Shown here: one piece after another, positions 9,770 through 18,988 of the stretch
How positions within the stretch are numbered: the stretch's first letter is position 1
How the letters are laid out: every line of letters begins with the position of its first letter
Origin: Campylobacter concisus
Lineage (GTDB): Bacteria > Campylobacterota > Campylobacteria > Campylobacterales > Campylobacteraceae
DNA: 64,000 nucleotides
Assembly (NCBI RefSeq): GCF_003048595.2
Contig: NZ_CP049270.1
Span: forward strand, 1,830,100-1,894,099
Direction of reading: 5' to 3'
The notes under the pieces: generated by a model
What the model was told of the DNA's origin: nothing
What the model saw: only the letters and a program-made list of their open reading frames with translations
Database searches by the model: none
Translations under genes and position numbers: made by a program

Positions 9770-11443
9770 TTGAGAAGCGACATAATCAAAAAAGGCTACA
9801 CAAGAGCCCCACACCGCTCACTTTTACGTGCGACTGGGCTAAAAGACAAAGACTTTGCCAAGCCATTTATCGGCGTTGCAAACAGCTTTATAGAGATCAT
9901 TCCAGGCCACTTTTTCTTAAACAAATACGCTCAAATTTTAAAAGAAGAAATTCGCAAAAATGGCTGTATTCCATTTGAGTTTAACTGCATCGGCGTGGAT
10001 GATGGCATCGCGATGGGGCATGGCGGCATGCTATATAGCTTGCCTAGCCGCGAGATCATCGCAAACTCGATAGAAACCGTGATGAACGCTCATGCACTTG
10101 ACGCACTTGTTTGTATGCCAAACTGCGACAAGATCGTCCCTGGCATGGTTATGGGCGCTTTAAGAGTAAATGTACCGACCGTATTTGTAAGCGGTGGCCC
10201 AATGAAAAAGGGCTACACAAAAGATGGCAAGCCAATTGATCTTGCGACTGCGTTTGAGGCGGTTGGTAAATTTGAGACAAAAGAGATAGATGAGGCTGAG
10301 CTAAAAGATATTGAGTGCAACGCATGTCCAAGTGGTGGTAGTTGCAGCGGTATGTTTACAGCAAATTCTATGAACACACTTTGTGAAGCGATGGGCATAG
10401 CACTACCTGGCAACGGCACTATCCTTGCACTAACTCCGGAGCGTGAGGAGCTCATCAGGCAGGCTGCTCGCAGGATCTGCGAGATCGCCCTTGATGAGAA
10501 ATTTAAGATAAGAAACATACTAAATGAAAAGGCGATCCGCAACGCGCTTGTCGTTGATATGGCAATGGGTGGTAGCAGCAACACCGTTCTTCACATGCTA
10601 GCCATCTCAAGAGAGGCTGGCGTAAATTTAGATATTAAAGAGCTAAATAAAATCAGCCAAAACATCGCTCACATCGCTAAGATCAGCCCAAGCTTGCCAA
10701 ATGTGCACATGGAGGACATCGGCAGAGCTGGTGGTATGAATGCAGTTATAAAAGAAATTTCACGCAGAGATAATGGCATGCTAAATTTGGATAATCTCAC
10801 AGTTAGTGGAGAAACTCTGGGAGAGCGCGTAGAGGTAAGTGACATCAAAGATGAAAGTATCATTCACAAAGTAGAAAACGCCTATTCACAAGTTGGCGGA
10901 CTTGCCATTTTATTTGGAAATTTAGCCGAGCAAGGCTGTGTCATCAAGACAGCTGGCATAGTTGGCGAGCGTAAATTTAGCGGCAAAGCGGTCTGCTTTA
11001 ACTCACAAGATGAAGCAATAGCTGGCATTTCAAGTGGTAAAGTAGATAAAGGCGATGTCGTCGTCATCCGCTACGAAGGTCCACGCGGAGGCCCTGGCAT
11101 GCAAGAGATGCTAAGCCCTACTTCACTCATCATGGGACGAGGCCTTGGCGCAGACGTGGCGCTCATCACAGATGGTCGCTTTAGCGGGGCGACAAGGGGT
11201 CTAAGTATCGGTCACGTAAGCCCAGAAGCGGCTGAAGGCGGCATGATAGGCTTGCTGCAAGATGGCGACATCATCGATATAGACGTCGATAAATACGAGA
11301 TAAACGTTCGCCTAAGCGAAGCCGAGATCGCAAAGAGAAGAGCAGAATTTAAGCCAGTTGATAAGGCGCTAACCTCCCGCTGGCTAAGGCAATACCGCAA
11401 ACTAGTCACAAACGCAAGCAACGGAGCAGTGCTAGAAGCATAA
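9770..11443 (+). CDS. ilvD: Dihydroxy-acid dehydratase
   Basis: Third enzyme of valine/isoleucine synthesis, dehydrating 2,3-dihydroxy-acids to 2-keto acids with an iron-sulfur cluster. Its 557 residues match epsilonproteobacterial IlvD. Cluster cysteines are visible in [10 protein letters not shown] near residue 121 and in [13 protein letters not shown] near residue 187. The start codon is TTG, chosen because AAAAAAGGA lies 6-8 bases upstream and the N-terminus ([10 protein letters not shown]) is typical. It is transcribed alone; other ilv genes are not in the window. The AT-rich 225 bases upstream hold a likely promoter (TGATAAAAT near 9735). Confidence 0.97.
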   Translation: MRSDIIKKGYTRAPHRSLLRATGLKDKDFAKPFIGVANSFIEIIPGHFFLNKYAQILKEEIRKNGCIPFEFNCIGVDDGIAMGHGGMLYSLPSREIIANSIETVMNAHALDALVCMPNCDKIVPGMVMGALRVNVPTVFVSGGPMKKGYTKDGKPIDLATAFEAVGKFETKEIDEAELKDIECNACPSGGSCSGMFTANSMNTLCEAMGIALPGNGTILALTPEREELIRQAARRICEIALDEKFKIRNILNEKAIRNALVVDMAMGGSSNTVLHMLAISREAGVNLDIKELNKISQNIAHIAKISPSLPNVHMEDIGRAGGMNAVIKEISRRDNGMLNLDNLTVSGETLGERVEVSDIKDESIIHKVENAYSQVGGLAILFGNLAEQGCVIKTAGIVGERKFSGKAVCFNSQDEAIAGISSGKVDKGDVVVIRYEGPRGGPGMQEMLSPTSLIMGRGLGADVALITDGRFSGATRGLSIGHVSPEAAEGGMIGLLQDGDIIDIDVDKYEINVRLSEAEIAKRRAEFKPVDKALTSRWLRQYRKLVTNASNGAVLEA

Positions 11444-11450
11444 AAATTTA

Positions 11451-11486
11451 TTACAAAAGCAAGGAGTAGCCTCTTTGCTTTTGTAA
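11451..11486. terminator. Long hairpin after ilvD
   Basis: TTACAAAAGCAA pairs perfectly with TTGCTTTTGTAA, extended by further pairs around GGAG/CTCT. The downstream T tract is weak on the plus strand, so it may be a partial terminator or an RNA-stabilising stem. Confidence 0.55.
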
Positions 11487-11522
11487 AAATATAAAAATTT
11501 CTTCATTTTTTAAGGATACTAA

Positions 11523-13091
11523 ATGCAACAAGATTTCTATTTTTATGCTGCCATATTTTTAGGACTACTATTTTTGATTGCGATATTTGTCATCTATTCA
11601 TTTAATAGAGACAAACTCGAGCTAAAAAGAAATTTGGCGCAAAAAGAGCAAGAAAATTTTGAAATTTCATCAAATCTAACAAATTTAGTATCTAAAAATA
11701 GTGAAAATATGCAGCTAATCAGTGAGCAAAAAGCAAGACTTATGTCAAATCACGAGCGAATAGACGAGCTCATCAGTGAGATCGATGCGCTAAAAACCAA
11801 AATAGCACAAAAAGACGAAGCCGAAGATGCGATGGAGCGCGTGATAAATGAGCTTAAAGAGAGTATCGGTACAGCAAATGAAAGGGCCAAGAATAACGAG
11901 GCAAATTTCACTGCAACTCTAGCCGAGCTAAATCAAAATAAAAATGCTTTAGCTGAAGCAAATGAGAGAGAAAATAGATTAAAACGTGATATGGCTGTAC
12001 TTAGAAATGAAATAGAAGCAAAAGAAAATAGCCTAAAAGAGCAAGAAGCAAATTTATTAAAAGTAAAAAATGAGTTAAATTTGGAATTTTCTAATCTTGC
12101 AAATAAAATATTTGAAGAAAAAAGTGCAAATTTCACGCAAAATAGCCAAAATTCTTTAGATCTTTTATTAAAGCCACTAAAGGAGCAAATTTCAACCTTT
12201 CAAGAGCGCGTAAATGCAGTCCATGACGAGTCAGTTAAAGGCATGAGCGCGCTAGGAACGCAGATTAAGCACATAAGTGAAATTGGTATCTCAATGTCAA
12301 AAGAGGCAAACTCACTAGCCACTGCACTAAAAGGTAGCAATAAAACACTTGGGAACTGGGGTGAAATACAGCTTGAACGCACATTTGAGGCTTCTGGACT
12401 TGTGAAAGATGAGCATTACTTGACACAACAAAATTTCAAAAATGAAGAAGGCAAACGTCTTATTCCTGATTTTATAGTAAAGATACCAGATGGCAAACAC
12501 CTAATAGTTGATTCTAAAGTCTCACTTATAGCTTACGAAAAGGCTATCACAGCCAGCAACGAAGAGGAGCTAAATTTAGCATTGAAAGAGCATATTGCTT
12601 CTATGAAAAATCACACAGATAGCTTAAATAGTAAAAATTACGGTGAGATCGTACCTGATAGCCCTGATTTTGTATTGATGTTTATACCAATTGAGCCAGC
12701 ATATATCGAGGCTATGAAATTTGATAGTTCACTTTTTGACTATGCATTTCAAAAGCGCGTAATACTAGTATCTCACACTACGCTTATGCCTATTCTTCGC
12801 ACAGTGGCAAATTTATGGCGCATAGAGCGTGGCAATGAAGAGGCCAAAAATATCGTAAAGAGTGCGATTAAAATTTATGATAAAGTCCGCAATGTGGCCG
12901 AGCACATGAATAGGCTTAGCAATACACTAAATACTGCAAATAAACATTTTAACGCCCTTGCATCAAGTTTTAGTGGTAGAGATGGTCTTGTTAGTAGGCT
13001 TGAAAATTTTAAACGCTTGTCTCCAGACGATCAAAAAGATATAGAAGTAAAAGAGATCGGCGTAAATAACGAATTAGAAAAAGAGGATTAG
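11523..13091 (+). CDS. rmuC: DNA recombination protein RmuC
   Basis: RmuC limits recombination at inverted repeats and is related to PD-(D/E)XK nucleases. 522 residues: an N-terminal membrane anchor (about residues 7-25), a long coiled coil (about 30-210, rich in Glu/Lys/Asn/Leu), then the RmuC domain with GNWGEIQLERTFEASGL near residue 277 and PDFIVKIPDGKHLIVDSKVSL near residue 315. The D...D-x-K arrangement (VDSKV) is the nuclease-fold signature. The gene appears monocistronic and has an AAGGA site before the ATG. Length is typical for the family. Confidence 0.93.
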   Translation: MQQDFYFYAAIFLGLLFLIAIFVIYSFNRDKLELKRNLAQKEQENFEISSNLTNLVSKNSENMQLISEQKARLMSNHERIDELISEIDALKTKIAQKDEAEDAMERVINELKESIGTANERAKNNEANFTATLAELNQNKNALAEANERENRLKRDMAVLRNEIEAKENSLKEQEANLLKVKNELNLEFSNLANKIFEEKSANFTQNSQNSLDLLLKPLKEQISTFQERVNAVHDESVKGMSALGTQIKHISEIGISMSKEANSLATALKGSNKTLGNWGEIQLERTFEASGLVKDEHYLTQQNFKNEEGKRLIPDFIVKIPDGKHLIVDSKVSLIAYEKAITASNEEELNLALKEHIASMKNHTDSLNSKNYGEIVPDSPDFVLMFIPIEPAYIEAMKFDSSLFDYAFQKRVILVSHTTLMPILRTVANLWRIERGNEEAKNIVKSAIKIYDKVRNVAEHMNRLSNTLNTANKHFNALASSFSGRDGLVSRLENFKRLSPDDQKDIEVKEIGVNNELEKED

Positions 13092-13094
13092 GAT

Positions 13095-13115
13095 ATGGCT
13101 AGAAAAACTAGCCAT
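13095..13115. terminator. Convergent terminator hairpin after rmuC
   Basis: ATGGCTAG-AAAAA-CTAGCCAT is a perfect 8-base stem located 3 bases after the rmuC stop, between converging genes, with A/T-rich tracts on both sides. Confidence 0.65.
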
Positions 13116-13121
13116 AAAAAT

Positions 13122-13412
13122 TTATTTTAAAAGACCTTGTTTTTTCATTTGATCCATTACTTGAGCAAACATCTCTTTAGCTTGTTTGCAAGTAGCGTCT
13201 TGTTGCTCTTTTGGTAAAGAAGCTAGTTGATCCATTGATTGTTTCTTTTGATCCTCATACATTTTTACTTGTTGCTCTTGACCAGCTTGTTTGTAAGCTT
13301 CGACCATTTTGTCGATGTCTGAGAAGTAAGACTTGCAAGTATCTGTAAGATCTGCAGCGTTTAGGCTTAGTGCAAAGCCAAGAGTAGCTAAAACTAAAAG
13401 TGATTTTTTCAT
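13122..13412 (-). CDS. Small periplasmic protein, probably DUF5339 family
   Basis: A 96-residue secreted protein: signal peptide of about 19 residues (MKKSLLVLATLGFALSLNA, cleaved at ALSLNA-AD) followed by a helical, Gln/Lys/Met-rich domain with two cysteines (near residues 26 and 74) that could form a disulfide. It resembles the short DUF5339 proteins of Campylobacter; the family name is from memory. Ribosome binding site AAGGAG is strong, so expression may be high. The function is unknown; other small helical periplasmic proteins act as chaperones or metal binders, but nothing here shows that. Confidence 0.72.
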   Translation of the reverse strand: MKKSLLVLATLGFALSLNAADLTDTCKSYFSDIDKMVEAYKQAGQEQQVKMYEDQKKQSMDQLASLPKEQQDATCKQAKEMFAQVMDQMKKQGLLK

Positions 13413-13485
13413 CTCTTTCTCCTTGTGAAAATTTAAGGAGATTATATAACTTTTTTATTTTAAATAGATTTAAATTTATTAAATT

Positions 13486-13509
13486 TAGCCAAGACAAGCG
13501 CCTTGGCTA
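13486..13509 (-). terminator. Hairpin downstream of the desulforubrerythrin gene
   Basis: TAGCCAAG and CTTGGCTA form an 8-base stem in the gap between two minus-strand genes. On the minus strand it is followed by AAATTTAATAAATTT rather than a run of T, so efficiency is uncertain. Confidence 0.45.
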
Positions 13510-13519
13510 TTTTGGCTTT

Positions 13520-14164
13520 TTAGCCTAAGAATTCGCGCTTGAAATACTCTTTTGGAGCTTTGCAAAGTGGGCAAGCGCCTGGAGCTTTTTTGCCTCTGTG
13601 AACGTGTCCGCACACCTCGCAAACCCAGATATCCTCTTCGTCGCTCTCAAAAAAGCCCTCTTCATCAAGCATCTTTTTAAGCTCTAGATACTCCCTCTCA
13701 TGCTCTACTTCAACCTTGCCGATCGCGTTAAATAGCCTCTCAACATCTCTTAGCTCTTCTTCTTTTGCGATCTTTGCAAAGTCTGGATACATCGTCGTAT
13801 GCTCGTAGTTTTCGCCAGCTGCAGCATCAAGTAAATTTTTATCCATCTTATCGATCGGATCGTTCATCATCTCGTGATATTTCTTAAATTCAGCCCTTGC
13901 GTGCCATTTTTCGTTTTCAGCTGCTTCGTAAAAGTGTCTAGCTATCGCGTGATAGCCTGCTTCTTTAGCTAGGTCGCCGTAAAGCTCATACTTGTTTCTA
14001 GCTTGTGACTCGCCAGCAAATGCCTTCATTAAATTTACCGCTGTTAAATTTTCAGTCACGCACTTCATCTCTTCGCCGCAACAGGTTAGTGTACCGCCGC
14101 CAACCTTTTGCACCTCGATCTCGTTGCCGCATTTTTCGCATTTGTATGTTTCGTACTGTCTCAT
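13520..14164 (-). CDS. rrc: Desulforubrerythrin / rubrerythrin (Rrc type)
   Basis: Non-heme iron peroxidase that removes hydrogen peroxide, known in C. jejuni as Rrc. 214 residues in three parts: an N-terminal desulforedoxin-like iron site (Cys9, Cys12, Cys28, Cys29), a four-helix di-iron rubrerythrin domain (GESQARNKYELYG, ENEKWHARAEFKKYHE, VEVEHEREYLEL) and a C-terminal rubredoxin (CEVCGHVH ... CPLCKAPKEYF). The frame opens 14 codons earlier, but the ATG at 14164 has GGAG 7 bases upstream and matches the family start. Expected to be part of oxidative-stress defence; I could not identify a PerR or Fur box with confidence. Confidence 0.95.
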   Translation of the reverse strand: MRQYETYKCEKCGNEIEVQKVGGGTLTCCGEEMKCVTENLTAVNLMKAFAGESQARNKYELYGDLAKEAGYHAIARHFYEAAENEKWHARAEFKKYHEMMNDPIDKMDKNLLDAAAGENYEHTTMYPDFAKIAKEEELRDVERLFNAIGKVEVEHEREYLELKKMLDEEGFFESDEEDIWVCEVCGHVHRGKKAPGACPLCKAPKEYFKREFLG

Positions 14165-14257
14165 TTTGACTCCTATTTTGATAAATTTTGAGTGGATTAT
14201 AACCAAATAATTAAAATAAGTAAATAATAATTTTTATTGATAACGTATATTATTATT

Positions 14258-14482
14258 TTATTTTTTACATAAAATTTGTGTGAGTTTTGTTACAAATGGA
14301 GATACTAGCAAAAGCACAGGATACGCCACTACAAAGGCTTTTACATAAGCAGTTAGCCAAATTTTTACAAAGCCATCAACAAAGCCAAGATTTAAATATG
14401 TCAGCACAAATGACATAAAAAACGCCATAAATGCTGACATTATAAACGCAAAAACATATTTATAAAATTTCGCCGGTATCAT
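14258..14482 (-). CDS. DUF2798 two-helix membrane protein
   Basis: A 74-residue protein with two transmembrane segments (about residues 8-30 and 42-66), matching the small DUF2798 family of unknown function. Its start overlaps the stop of the upstream quinone reductase gene by 4 bases, so it is the last gene of the accessory operon. No catalytic residues are apparent. Confidence 0.7.
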   Translation of the reverse strand: MIPAKFYKYVFAFIMSAFMAFFMSFVLTYLNLGFVDGFVKIWLTAYVKAFVVAYPVLLLVSPFVTKLTQILCKK

Positions 14483-15039
14483 GAAATTTTGCTTATCATC
14501 TCCTCTACTCTTTTTGCGTGATCAAGCGCCTTTTGCCTCATCAAAGCAAGCTTTGCCTCATCGTGCCTACTCTGATACGATAGCCCTCCGCTATAAACAT
14601 ATCCTGCAAACTCCATCCCACAAGTATTTGCTAGAGCCTTAAGTGGCAGCAAAAATTCCTCTATCTCATAGCGCTGAAGCGCTTCTTTTTTATAAAGCTC
14701 CTCAGGCGCGCCAGAAGTAAATGAAAGCACCAGCTTTTTGCCCCGTAGCTTATCTCCCTTGCTGCCATGAGAGAAGCCATGAACCAGCACATCTTCAAAC
14801 CACTTTTGTAAAAGCGATGGCACGCCGTACCAGAAAAATGGATAAACAAGCACGATCACATCAGCCTTTACCAGCTTTTCTTGCTCGGCTTTTACATCGA
14901 TCACGTAGTTTTTATAAAGCTCGCTTAGTATGTCAAATTTAGCCTCTGGTAAGTGCTTTTTTAGCTCGCCCAAGATTATCTTATTTGCAAAGGAATTTTC
15001 AAGGTCGGTATGACCTGATACAACTAAAATTTCACTCAT
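14479..15039 (-). CDS. Flavodoxin-fold NAD(P)H:quinone oxidoreductase family protein
   Basis: 186-residue cytosolic flavoprotein of the NQO1/KefF/MdaB group, which reduces quinones by two electrons and avoids semiquinone radicals. Seen: the N-terminal phosphate-binding segment (ILVVSGHTDLENSFANK), the mid-protein VLVYPFFWYGVPSLLQKWFEDVL segment typical of this family, and KKLVLSFTSGAP, which contacts the flavin. A good AAGGAGAGAAA site precedes the ATG. Context with short-chain reductases, an alcohol dehydrogenase and an ABM protein suggests a role in quinone or electrophile detoxification; the exact substrate is not known. Confidence 0.85.
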   Translation of the reverse strand: MSEILVVSGHTDLENSFANKIILGELKKHLPEAKFDILSELYKNYVIDVKAEQEKLVKADVIVLVYPFFWYGVPSLLQKWFEDVLVHGFSHGSKGDKLRGKKLVLSFTSGAPEELYKKEALQRYEIEEFLLPLKALANTCGMEFAGYVYSGGLSYQSRHDEAKLALMRQKALDHAKRVEEMISKIS

Positions 15040-15068
15040 TTTCTCTCCTTAAATTGACTTCTTTAAAT

Positions 15069-15337
15069 TTATTTGCAAACAAAGCTACTAGCCTTGCTCG
15101 CGTCACCGCCCACGTATGTAGCCACCTTTGGATACGCACACACTAGAAATTCCTTGTCAGCATAGCTCTTGCTCTTAGCTAGCATACTCTTTGGCGCTTC
15201 GCCCCTTCATTCCACACCGTATCTATCATCTCGTTGTTTAAAATTTTCACATCTTTTAAGCTCTCGTATCCTGTCTTATCAATGATAAAAGCCGTGCTAC
15301 ACAAGTACTAGTGCGTAAAAAGTGAAATTTTATTCAT
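15069..15337 (-). pseudogene. Broken small exported-protein gene (nonsense plus frameshift)
   Basis: The strand reads MNKISLFTH, an in-frame TAG, then YLCSTAFIIDKTGYESLKDV and on to DTVWNEG; a one-base frameshift near 15200 then opens APKSMLAKSKSYADKEF and runs to a final FVCK stop. A good ribosome binding site (AGGGGA) precedes the ATG. The intact ancestor would have been about 88 residues, probably with a signal peptide and two or three cysteines. It lies between the ABM-domain gene and the quinone reductase gene in the same orientation, so it was once part of that operon. Family not recognised. Confidence 0.65.
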
Positions 15338-15345
15338 AAAATCCC

Positions 15346-16029
15346 CTAAAATTTTACCTTACTAAACGAGATCTCATTTCTTAGACCAAAGCCGTCAAAT
15401 TCATCTATTAGCCCAGCTCGCTCTTTAGCATAAGCTTTGTAGTTTTCGCTATGGCGGTAGCTCTCAAAGCTAGCCTCATCTTTGTAAATTTCAACCATCA
15501 CCCACTTGTTAGGTGCGTCCTTTAGGCTAAATGTAAACTGGACAAATGAGCCATCATCTACGCTTTTTTGCATATATTTTTTCACTAGCTTTTCAAATTT
15601 CGCATCGCTTTTTGCCAAAAGGCTTAAATTTGTAATGTGAAAGTAGGCATCTTTTAGCCTCTCTGGCGTTAAATTTTTTGAAAATGCCGCCCGCTTTTTC
15701 AGGCTGATAGCCTTTTTGCTAGCCAAAATCTCAGCGCTCGTACTTGTAAATTTCTTAAAATGCGCCGAGTTTATATACTTTTTATAAGCCGCCTCATCCT
15801 CGTAAAACTCAAGCATGTAAAATAGCTCCGGCTTACTCTTTGCGCTCATGAAAAATATCGCCTGCGTGCCTGGCTCACTCTTTGAGCTAAGGATATTTTC
15901 CCTGCCAAGCTCTTTTAGCAAAGTCTTATTATTTGGTGTCGCTAGTAGCTCATAAAAGCCCACTTTCGCCTCTGCGCTAAAGGCAAAAGTTGCCAAAAAT
16001 ACTAATAAAAATAGCTTTTTTATCATCAA
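15346..16029 (-). CDS. Exported antibiotic-biosynthesis-monooxygenase (ABM) domain protein, two repeats
   Basis: 227 residues: a signal peptide (about 1-21, ending FSAEA), then two ferredoxin-like ABM domains, one around FFMSAKSKPELFYMLEFYED and the other around FTFSLKDAPNKWVMVEIYKD. Each has the characteristic 'ExYxDxxAxxxHxxSxHFK' pattern (YEDEAAYKKYINSAHFKKF; YKDEASFESYRHSENYKAY). Family members such as YgiN are cofactor-free quinol monooxygenases. Export to the periplasm is unusual among the ones I know. It begins 13 bases after the tannase-like gene and is probably co-transcribed with it. Confidence 0.8.
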   Translation of the reverse strand: MMIKKLFLLVFLATFAFSAEAKVGFYELLATPNNKTLLKELGRENILSSKSEPGTQAIFFMSAKSKPELFYMLEFYEDEAAYKKYINSAHFKKFTSTSAEILASKKAISLKKRAAFSKNLTPERLKDAYFHITNLSLLAKSDAKFEKLVKKYMQKSVDDGSFVQFTFSLKDAPNKWVMVEIYKDEASFESYRHSENYKAYAKERAGLIDEFDGFGLRNEISFSKVKF

Positions 16030-16042
16030 AACTCCTATAAAT

Positions 16043-17479
16043 TTATCTTTCTACCACTCTTTTAATCCAAGCAAAAAGCTCATCAAGGTCGTAGTCACCG
16101 CCATGCCCTTGCCCCCAGGCTGCTTCAAAATCAACCTCTTTGCCAGCATTTTTAAGCGAGAGTGCGAGCATAGCAGGCACAGCAAGGGCTAGGTCTGTGT
16201 CGTTTGTGCCCTGCCTTATGCGGTAGAATTTCGCTGCGTTTTTGTTTGCGGTGTAGTTCATCGCATTCATCATTTTTATGATCTTCTCATCAGCCATCTC
16301 GCCCACGCTACGCTCTTTTGCAAATTTAGTAAAGTGCTTTGCAGGCGTTTTACTATCACCAAAAAGGTCGTTTTCAGCATTTTCAAGAGCAAGGCCGTCA
16401 AAGGCGACTACTGCTTTGGCACGTTTTAGTGAGGCAATGAAGTCATCAAATTTGACCACATATCCAAGCTCGCAGCCCTGCGTGTCAAGGGTGATAAATT
16501 TAGGCGTGAGCGTGCTTTTATCGCTGCTTTTTGTAGCGGTAAATGCCCTTTGTAGCAGTGAGTTTATATACTCTTTGAAGCTACCATCGCCATTTTCATC
16601 AAGGCTTAGCGCGTGGCCTTTGGCGTCTTTTAAATTTAGCGAGTTTAGATAGGCTGGAAATTTGGCTTTTAGCTCACGTGAGAGCTCTTTTTGCGTGGCG
16701 TTTAGCTCGCCTGATATCGTCTTTGGCTTTTTGCCCCTGTCGTTAAAACTAGCTGCGTCAAAGTTTGAAAAGTCTATCCTTTCAAATTTATCCAAATCCC
16801 CAAACATCCACTCGTAAGCCTCGTCCTCACGCTCTAAATTTGTCACAGGGCAGTAGGCTGAAGCGGCGTAAATTTGATCATCCGCCTTTGCAGCTCCTAG
16901 CTCTTTAAGATATGGCTCATACTCTTTTGCCCCTGCGCTAACGCCCAGAAGTGCTGACATCGCGCCGCCTGTGCTCGTGCCGTTTGATATGATCTTATTT
17001 GTGTCGCCTGGCATAAATTTGTCGTTAAATTTAAGATATCTAACAGCCGCTTTTAGATCGACTATCGCAGCTGGCGCTTTGCCGATAAATTTCTCGCCAT
17101 CTTTTAGCGTCCTGCCTCTAGCGCCAACGCTCGCCACGATGTAGCCTCTAAGAAGCGCCTCAAGGGTGGCATTTGGCTTTTCGTTTTTAATTTCTGGCTT
17201 TTGAGGCATTGCGCTCATATAGCCACCAATAGCATTTGGCATAAAAATAGCTGCCTTTTGGTCGCTAAATTTACCCTCTGGCACATAAAAATTTAGCACC
17301 TGATAGTCACTAACTGGCTTTGCCACATAGACTATGCCCTCATAAGCTCTAAATTTAAGTATCCTATCGCCAACTTGCACGCTTTTTAGCTCAAACTTGG
17401 TCTCGTCAAATTTAAGTTCATTTCCAAAGCAAGCACCTACTAAACAAACCCCTAAAATAGCAACTCTAACGCCTTTCAT
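16043..17479 (-). CDS. Subtype-B tannase-like secreted alpha/beta hydrolase
   Basis: 478-residue serine hydrolase with an N-terminal signal sequence; the end reads LVGAC, so it may be a lipoprotein with Cys17 acylated. The triad can be placed: Ser169 in NGTSTGG, Asp427 in GTNDTD and His459 in GQGHGGD. The Asp-His spacing of 32 and Ser-His spacing of 290 closely match Lactobacillus plantarum tannase (Ser163, Asp419, His451). That enzyme cleaves gallate esters; whether this one acts on gallates, other aromatic esters or something else is unknown. First gene of the tannase/ABM/quinone-reductase group. Confidence 0.82.
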   Translation of the reverse strand: MKGVRVAILGVCLVGACFGNELKFDETKFELKSVQVGDRILKFRAYEGIVYVAKPVSDYQVLNFYVPEGKFSDQKAAIFMPNAIGGYMSAMPQKPEIKNEKPNATLEALLRGYIVASVGARGRTLKDGEKFIGKAPAAIVDLKAAVRYLKFNDKFMPGDTNKIISNGTSTGGAMSALLGVSAGAKEYEPYLKELGAAKADDQIYAASAYCPVTNLEREDEAYEWMFGDLDKFERIDFSNFDAASFNDRGKKPKTISGELNATQKELSRELKAKFPAYLNSLNLKDAKGHALSLDENGDGSFKEYINSLLQRAFTATKSSDKSTLTPKFITLDTQGCELGYVVKFDDFIASLKRAKAVVAFDGLALENAENDLFGDSKTPAKHFTKFAKERSVGEMADEKIIKMMNAMNYTANKNAAKFYRIRQGTNDTDLALAVPAMLALSLKNAGKEVDFEAAWGQGHGGDYDLDELFAWIKRVVER

Positions 17480-17550
17480 GATCTGCCTTTTTATTTTGTC
17501 CTACTTTTTTGCTTTACTAGCCTTGGCGTAGGCTACCAGGGCTTTAGCGC

Positions 17551-18321
17551 CTAGTTATCTTTTGGTTCGTATTTGATCGCGTAGTCAAATTTTGGCTTGC
17601 TTAGGCTAAACTCAAAGCTATCTCTATCGACCGCGCCAACGCAGCAGTGGCTATCATAAAGACGAAGCAAAAACTCCGCCATCTGCTCGCTCGTGTGATA
17701 CTTTTTAAACGCCTTGTCGTAGTCGTAGCTCTCTTTGCTAGTTGCCACCATGCCAAATTCTGTCTTTGTGGCAGCTGGGGCCAGCACTTTTGCCTGCATT
17801 TTCGCCTGCTTATCCTGCGCTAGCTCGTGGTAAAGTCCCTCGCTAAAGGCACTTACGAAAAATTTGCTAGCACAGTATGTGACGGCGTTTGGCACGATCT
17901 TGTAGCCGCCTATTGAGGAGATGTTTATAAGCTGCGTATCTTTGTCTTTATATTTTTTCGTAAAGAGCGTTGAGAGCGTGACAAGTGAGATGATGTTTAA
18001 ATTTATCATCTGCGTGATTTTTTCTAAATTTTGCTCGCCGACCTTGTTATAATCGCCAAAGCCAGCGTTGTTTATAAGCGCTTTTAGCTCAAATTTTTCT
18101 AAATTACGCCAAAGAGAAAGGGCATTTTCTTGCTTTGAAAGATCACAAAGCTCTATAACCACATCGACACCCGAAAATTTAGCTATCTCGCTTTTTAGCT
18201 CTTCTAAAAGCTCGCCACGTCTTGCAATAAGGATCAAATTCTCCCCGCGCCTTGCAAATGCTTTTGCCACGGCCGCTCCTATGCCTGAGCTTGCTCCAGT
18301 GATGGCGATGTATCTTTTCAC
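17551..18321 (-). CDS. Short-chain dehydrogenase/reductase
   Basis: 256-residue classical SDR. NADP-binding TGASSGIGAAVAKAF at residues 8-22, the NNAGFGDY motif near residue 86, and the catalytic Ser (ISSIGG), Tyr and Lys (YCASK, around 149-153) are all present. An Arg-Arg after the glycine motif (LIARRGELL) suggests NADPH preference. The end reads KPKFDYAIKYEPKDN. Its ATG overlaps the stop of the upstream reductase gene by 4 bases. Substrate unknown; the operon includes a second reductase and an alcohol dehydrogenase, suggesting aldehyde or ketone reduction. Confidence 0.88.
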   Translation of the reverse strand: MKRYIAITGASSGIGAAVAKAFARRGENLILIARRGELLEELKSEIAKFSGVDVVIELCDLSKQENALSLWRNLEKFELKALINNAGFGDYNKVGEQNLEKITQMINLNIISLVTLSTLFTKKYKDKDTQLINISSIGGYKIVPNAVTYCASKFFVSAFSEGLYHELAQDKQAKMQAKVLAPAATKTEFGMVATSKESYDYDKAFKKYHTSEQMAEFLLRLYDSHCCVGAVDRDSFEFSLSKPKFDYAIKYEPKDN

Positions 18322-18959
18322 TTAGCATACTCCATAGGGCTATAAATTTTGACACCCTCGCTGTGGTCATCTTGCGCTACTTGCACGATCACTTTAGCGA
18401 TATCAGCTGCTCTCATCGGACGATACTCGTCAAAAAAGCCTTTTGGGATAAATTTAAACGCCTTTATCGCTAGATACTCGCCAAGTCTAAATTCCTTTCT
18501 CTCAGCCTCGATAAGTGGCAGTCTGGCGATATGAAATGAGCTATAGCCAAGCTCTTTTATCTTTGCTTCTGCTTGACCTTTTGCCTTTAGGTAAAACGAG
18601 CCTGACTTTCTGCTAGCACCTGCGGCTGAAAGTAAAACAAAGCGTTTTGCCCCGCACTCTAAGCCAAATTTAGCGAAATTTATCGGATATGTCACATCGA
18701 CTTTGTAAAACTGCTCTTTGTGCTTTGCCACTTTCATCGTCGTGCCAAGTGCGCAAAAGACATCATCAGCGATAAATGGCACCTCATCTTTTAGCTCGTC
18801 AAAATTTATTACTTTTACTTCAAGCTTTTCGTGAGTAAATTCTAGCTCATGCCTAGCAAGGGCAATAACCTTACTATAATGCTCGCTCACGCATAAATTT
18901 TTTAAAATCTCACTTCCCAAAGCACCGCTAGCTCCAGCTATAAGGGCGATCTTTTTCAT
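18318..18959 (-). CDS. Atypical NAD(P)H-binding SDR (HTATIP2/TIP30-like)
   Basis: 213 residues with a Rossmann fold: glycine motif IAGASGALGSEI at residues 6-17, FCALGTTMK near 69, and the VLLSAAGASRKSGSFYLKAKGQAE segment carrying the active-site-like Ser, Tyr and Lys. It resembles the small atypical SDRs related to TIP30 and YbjT that bind NAD(P)H; many have no known substrate. Overlap of 4 bases with the next SDR gene and a 29-base gap from the alcohol dehydrogenase place it in the same transcript. Confidence 0.82.
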   Translation of the reverse strand: MKKIALIAGASGALGSEILKNLCVSEHYSKVIALARHELEFTHEKLEVKVINFDELKDEVPFIADDVFCALGTTMKVAKHKEQFYKVDVTYPINFAKFGLECGAKRFVLLSAAGASRKSGSFYLKAKGQAEAKIKELGYSSFHIARLPLIEAERKEFRLGEYLAIKAFKFIPKGFFDEYRPMRAADIAKVIVQVAQDDHSEGVKIYSPMEYAK

Positions 18960-18988
18960 ATCTTTCCTTTATAAAATTTAGATAAATT

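Noticed and set aside
13255..13497. 80-residue frame overlapping the small periplasmic protein
   Set aside because: Different frame of the same strand; the 96-residue frame has a signal peptide and a strong ribosome binding site.
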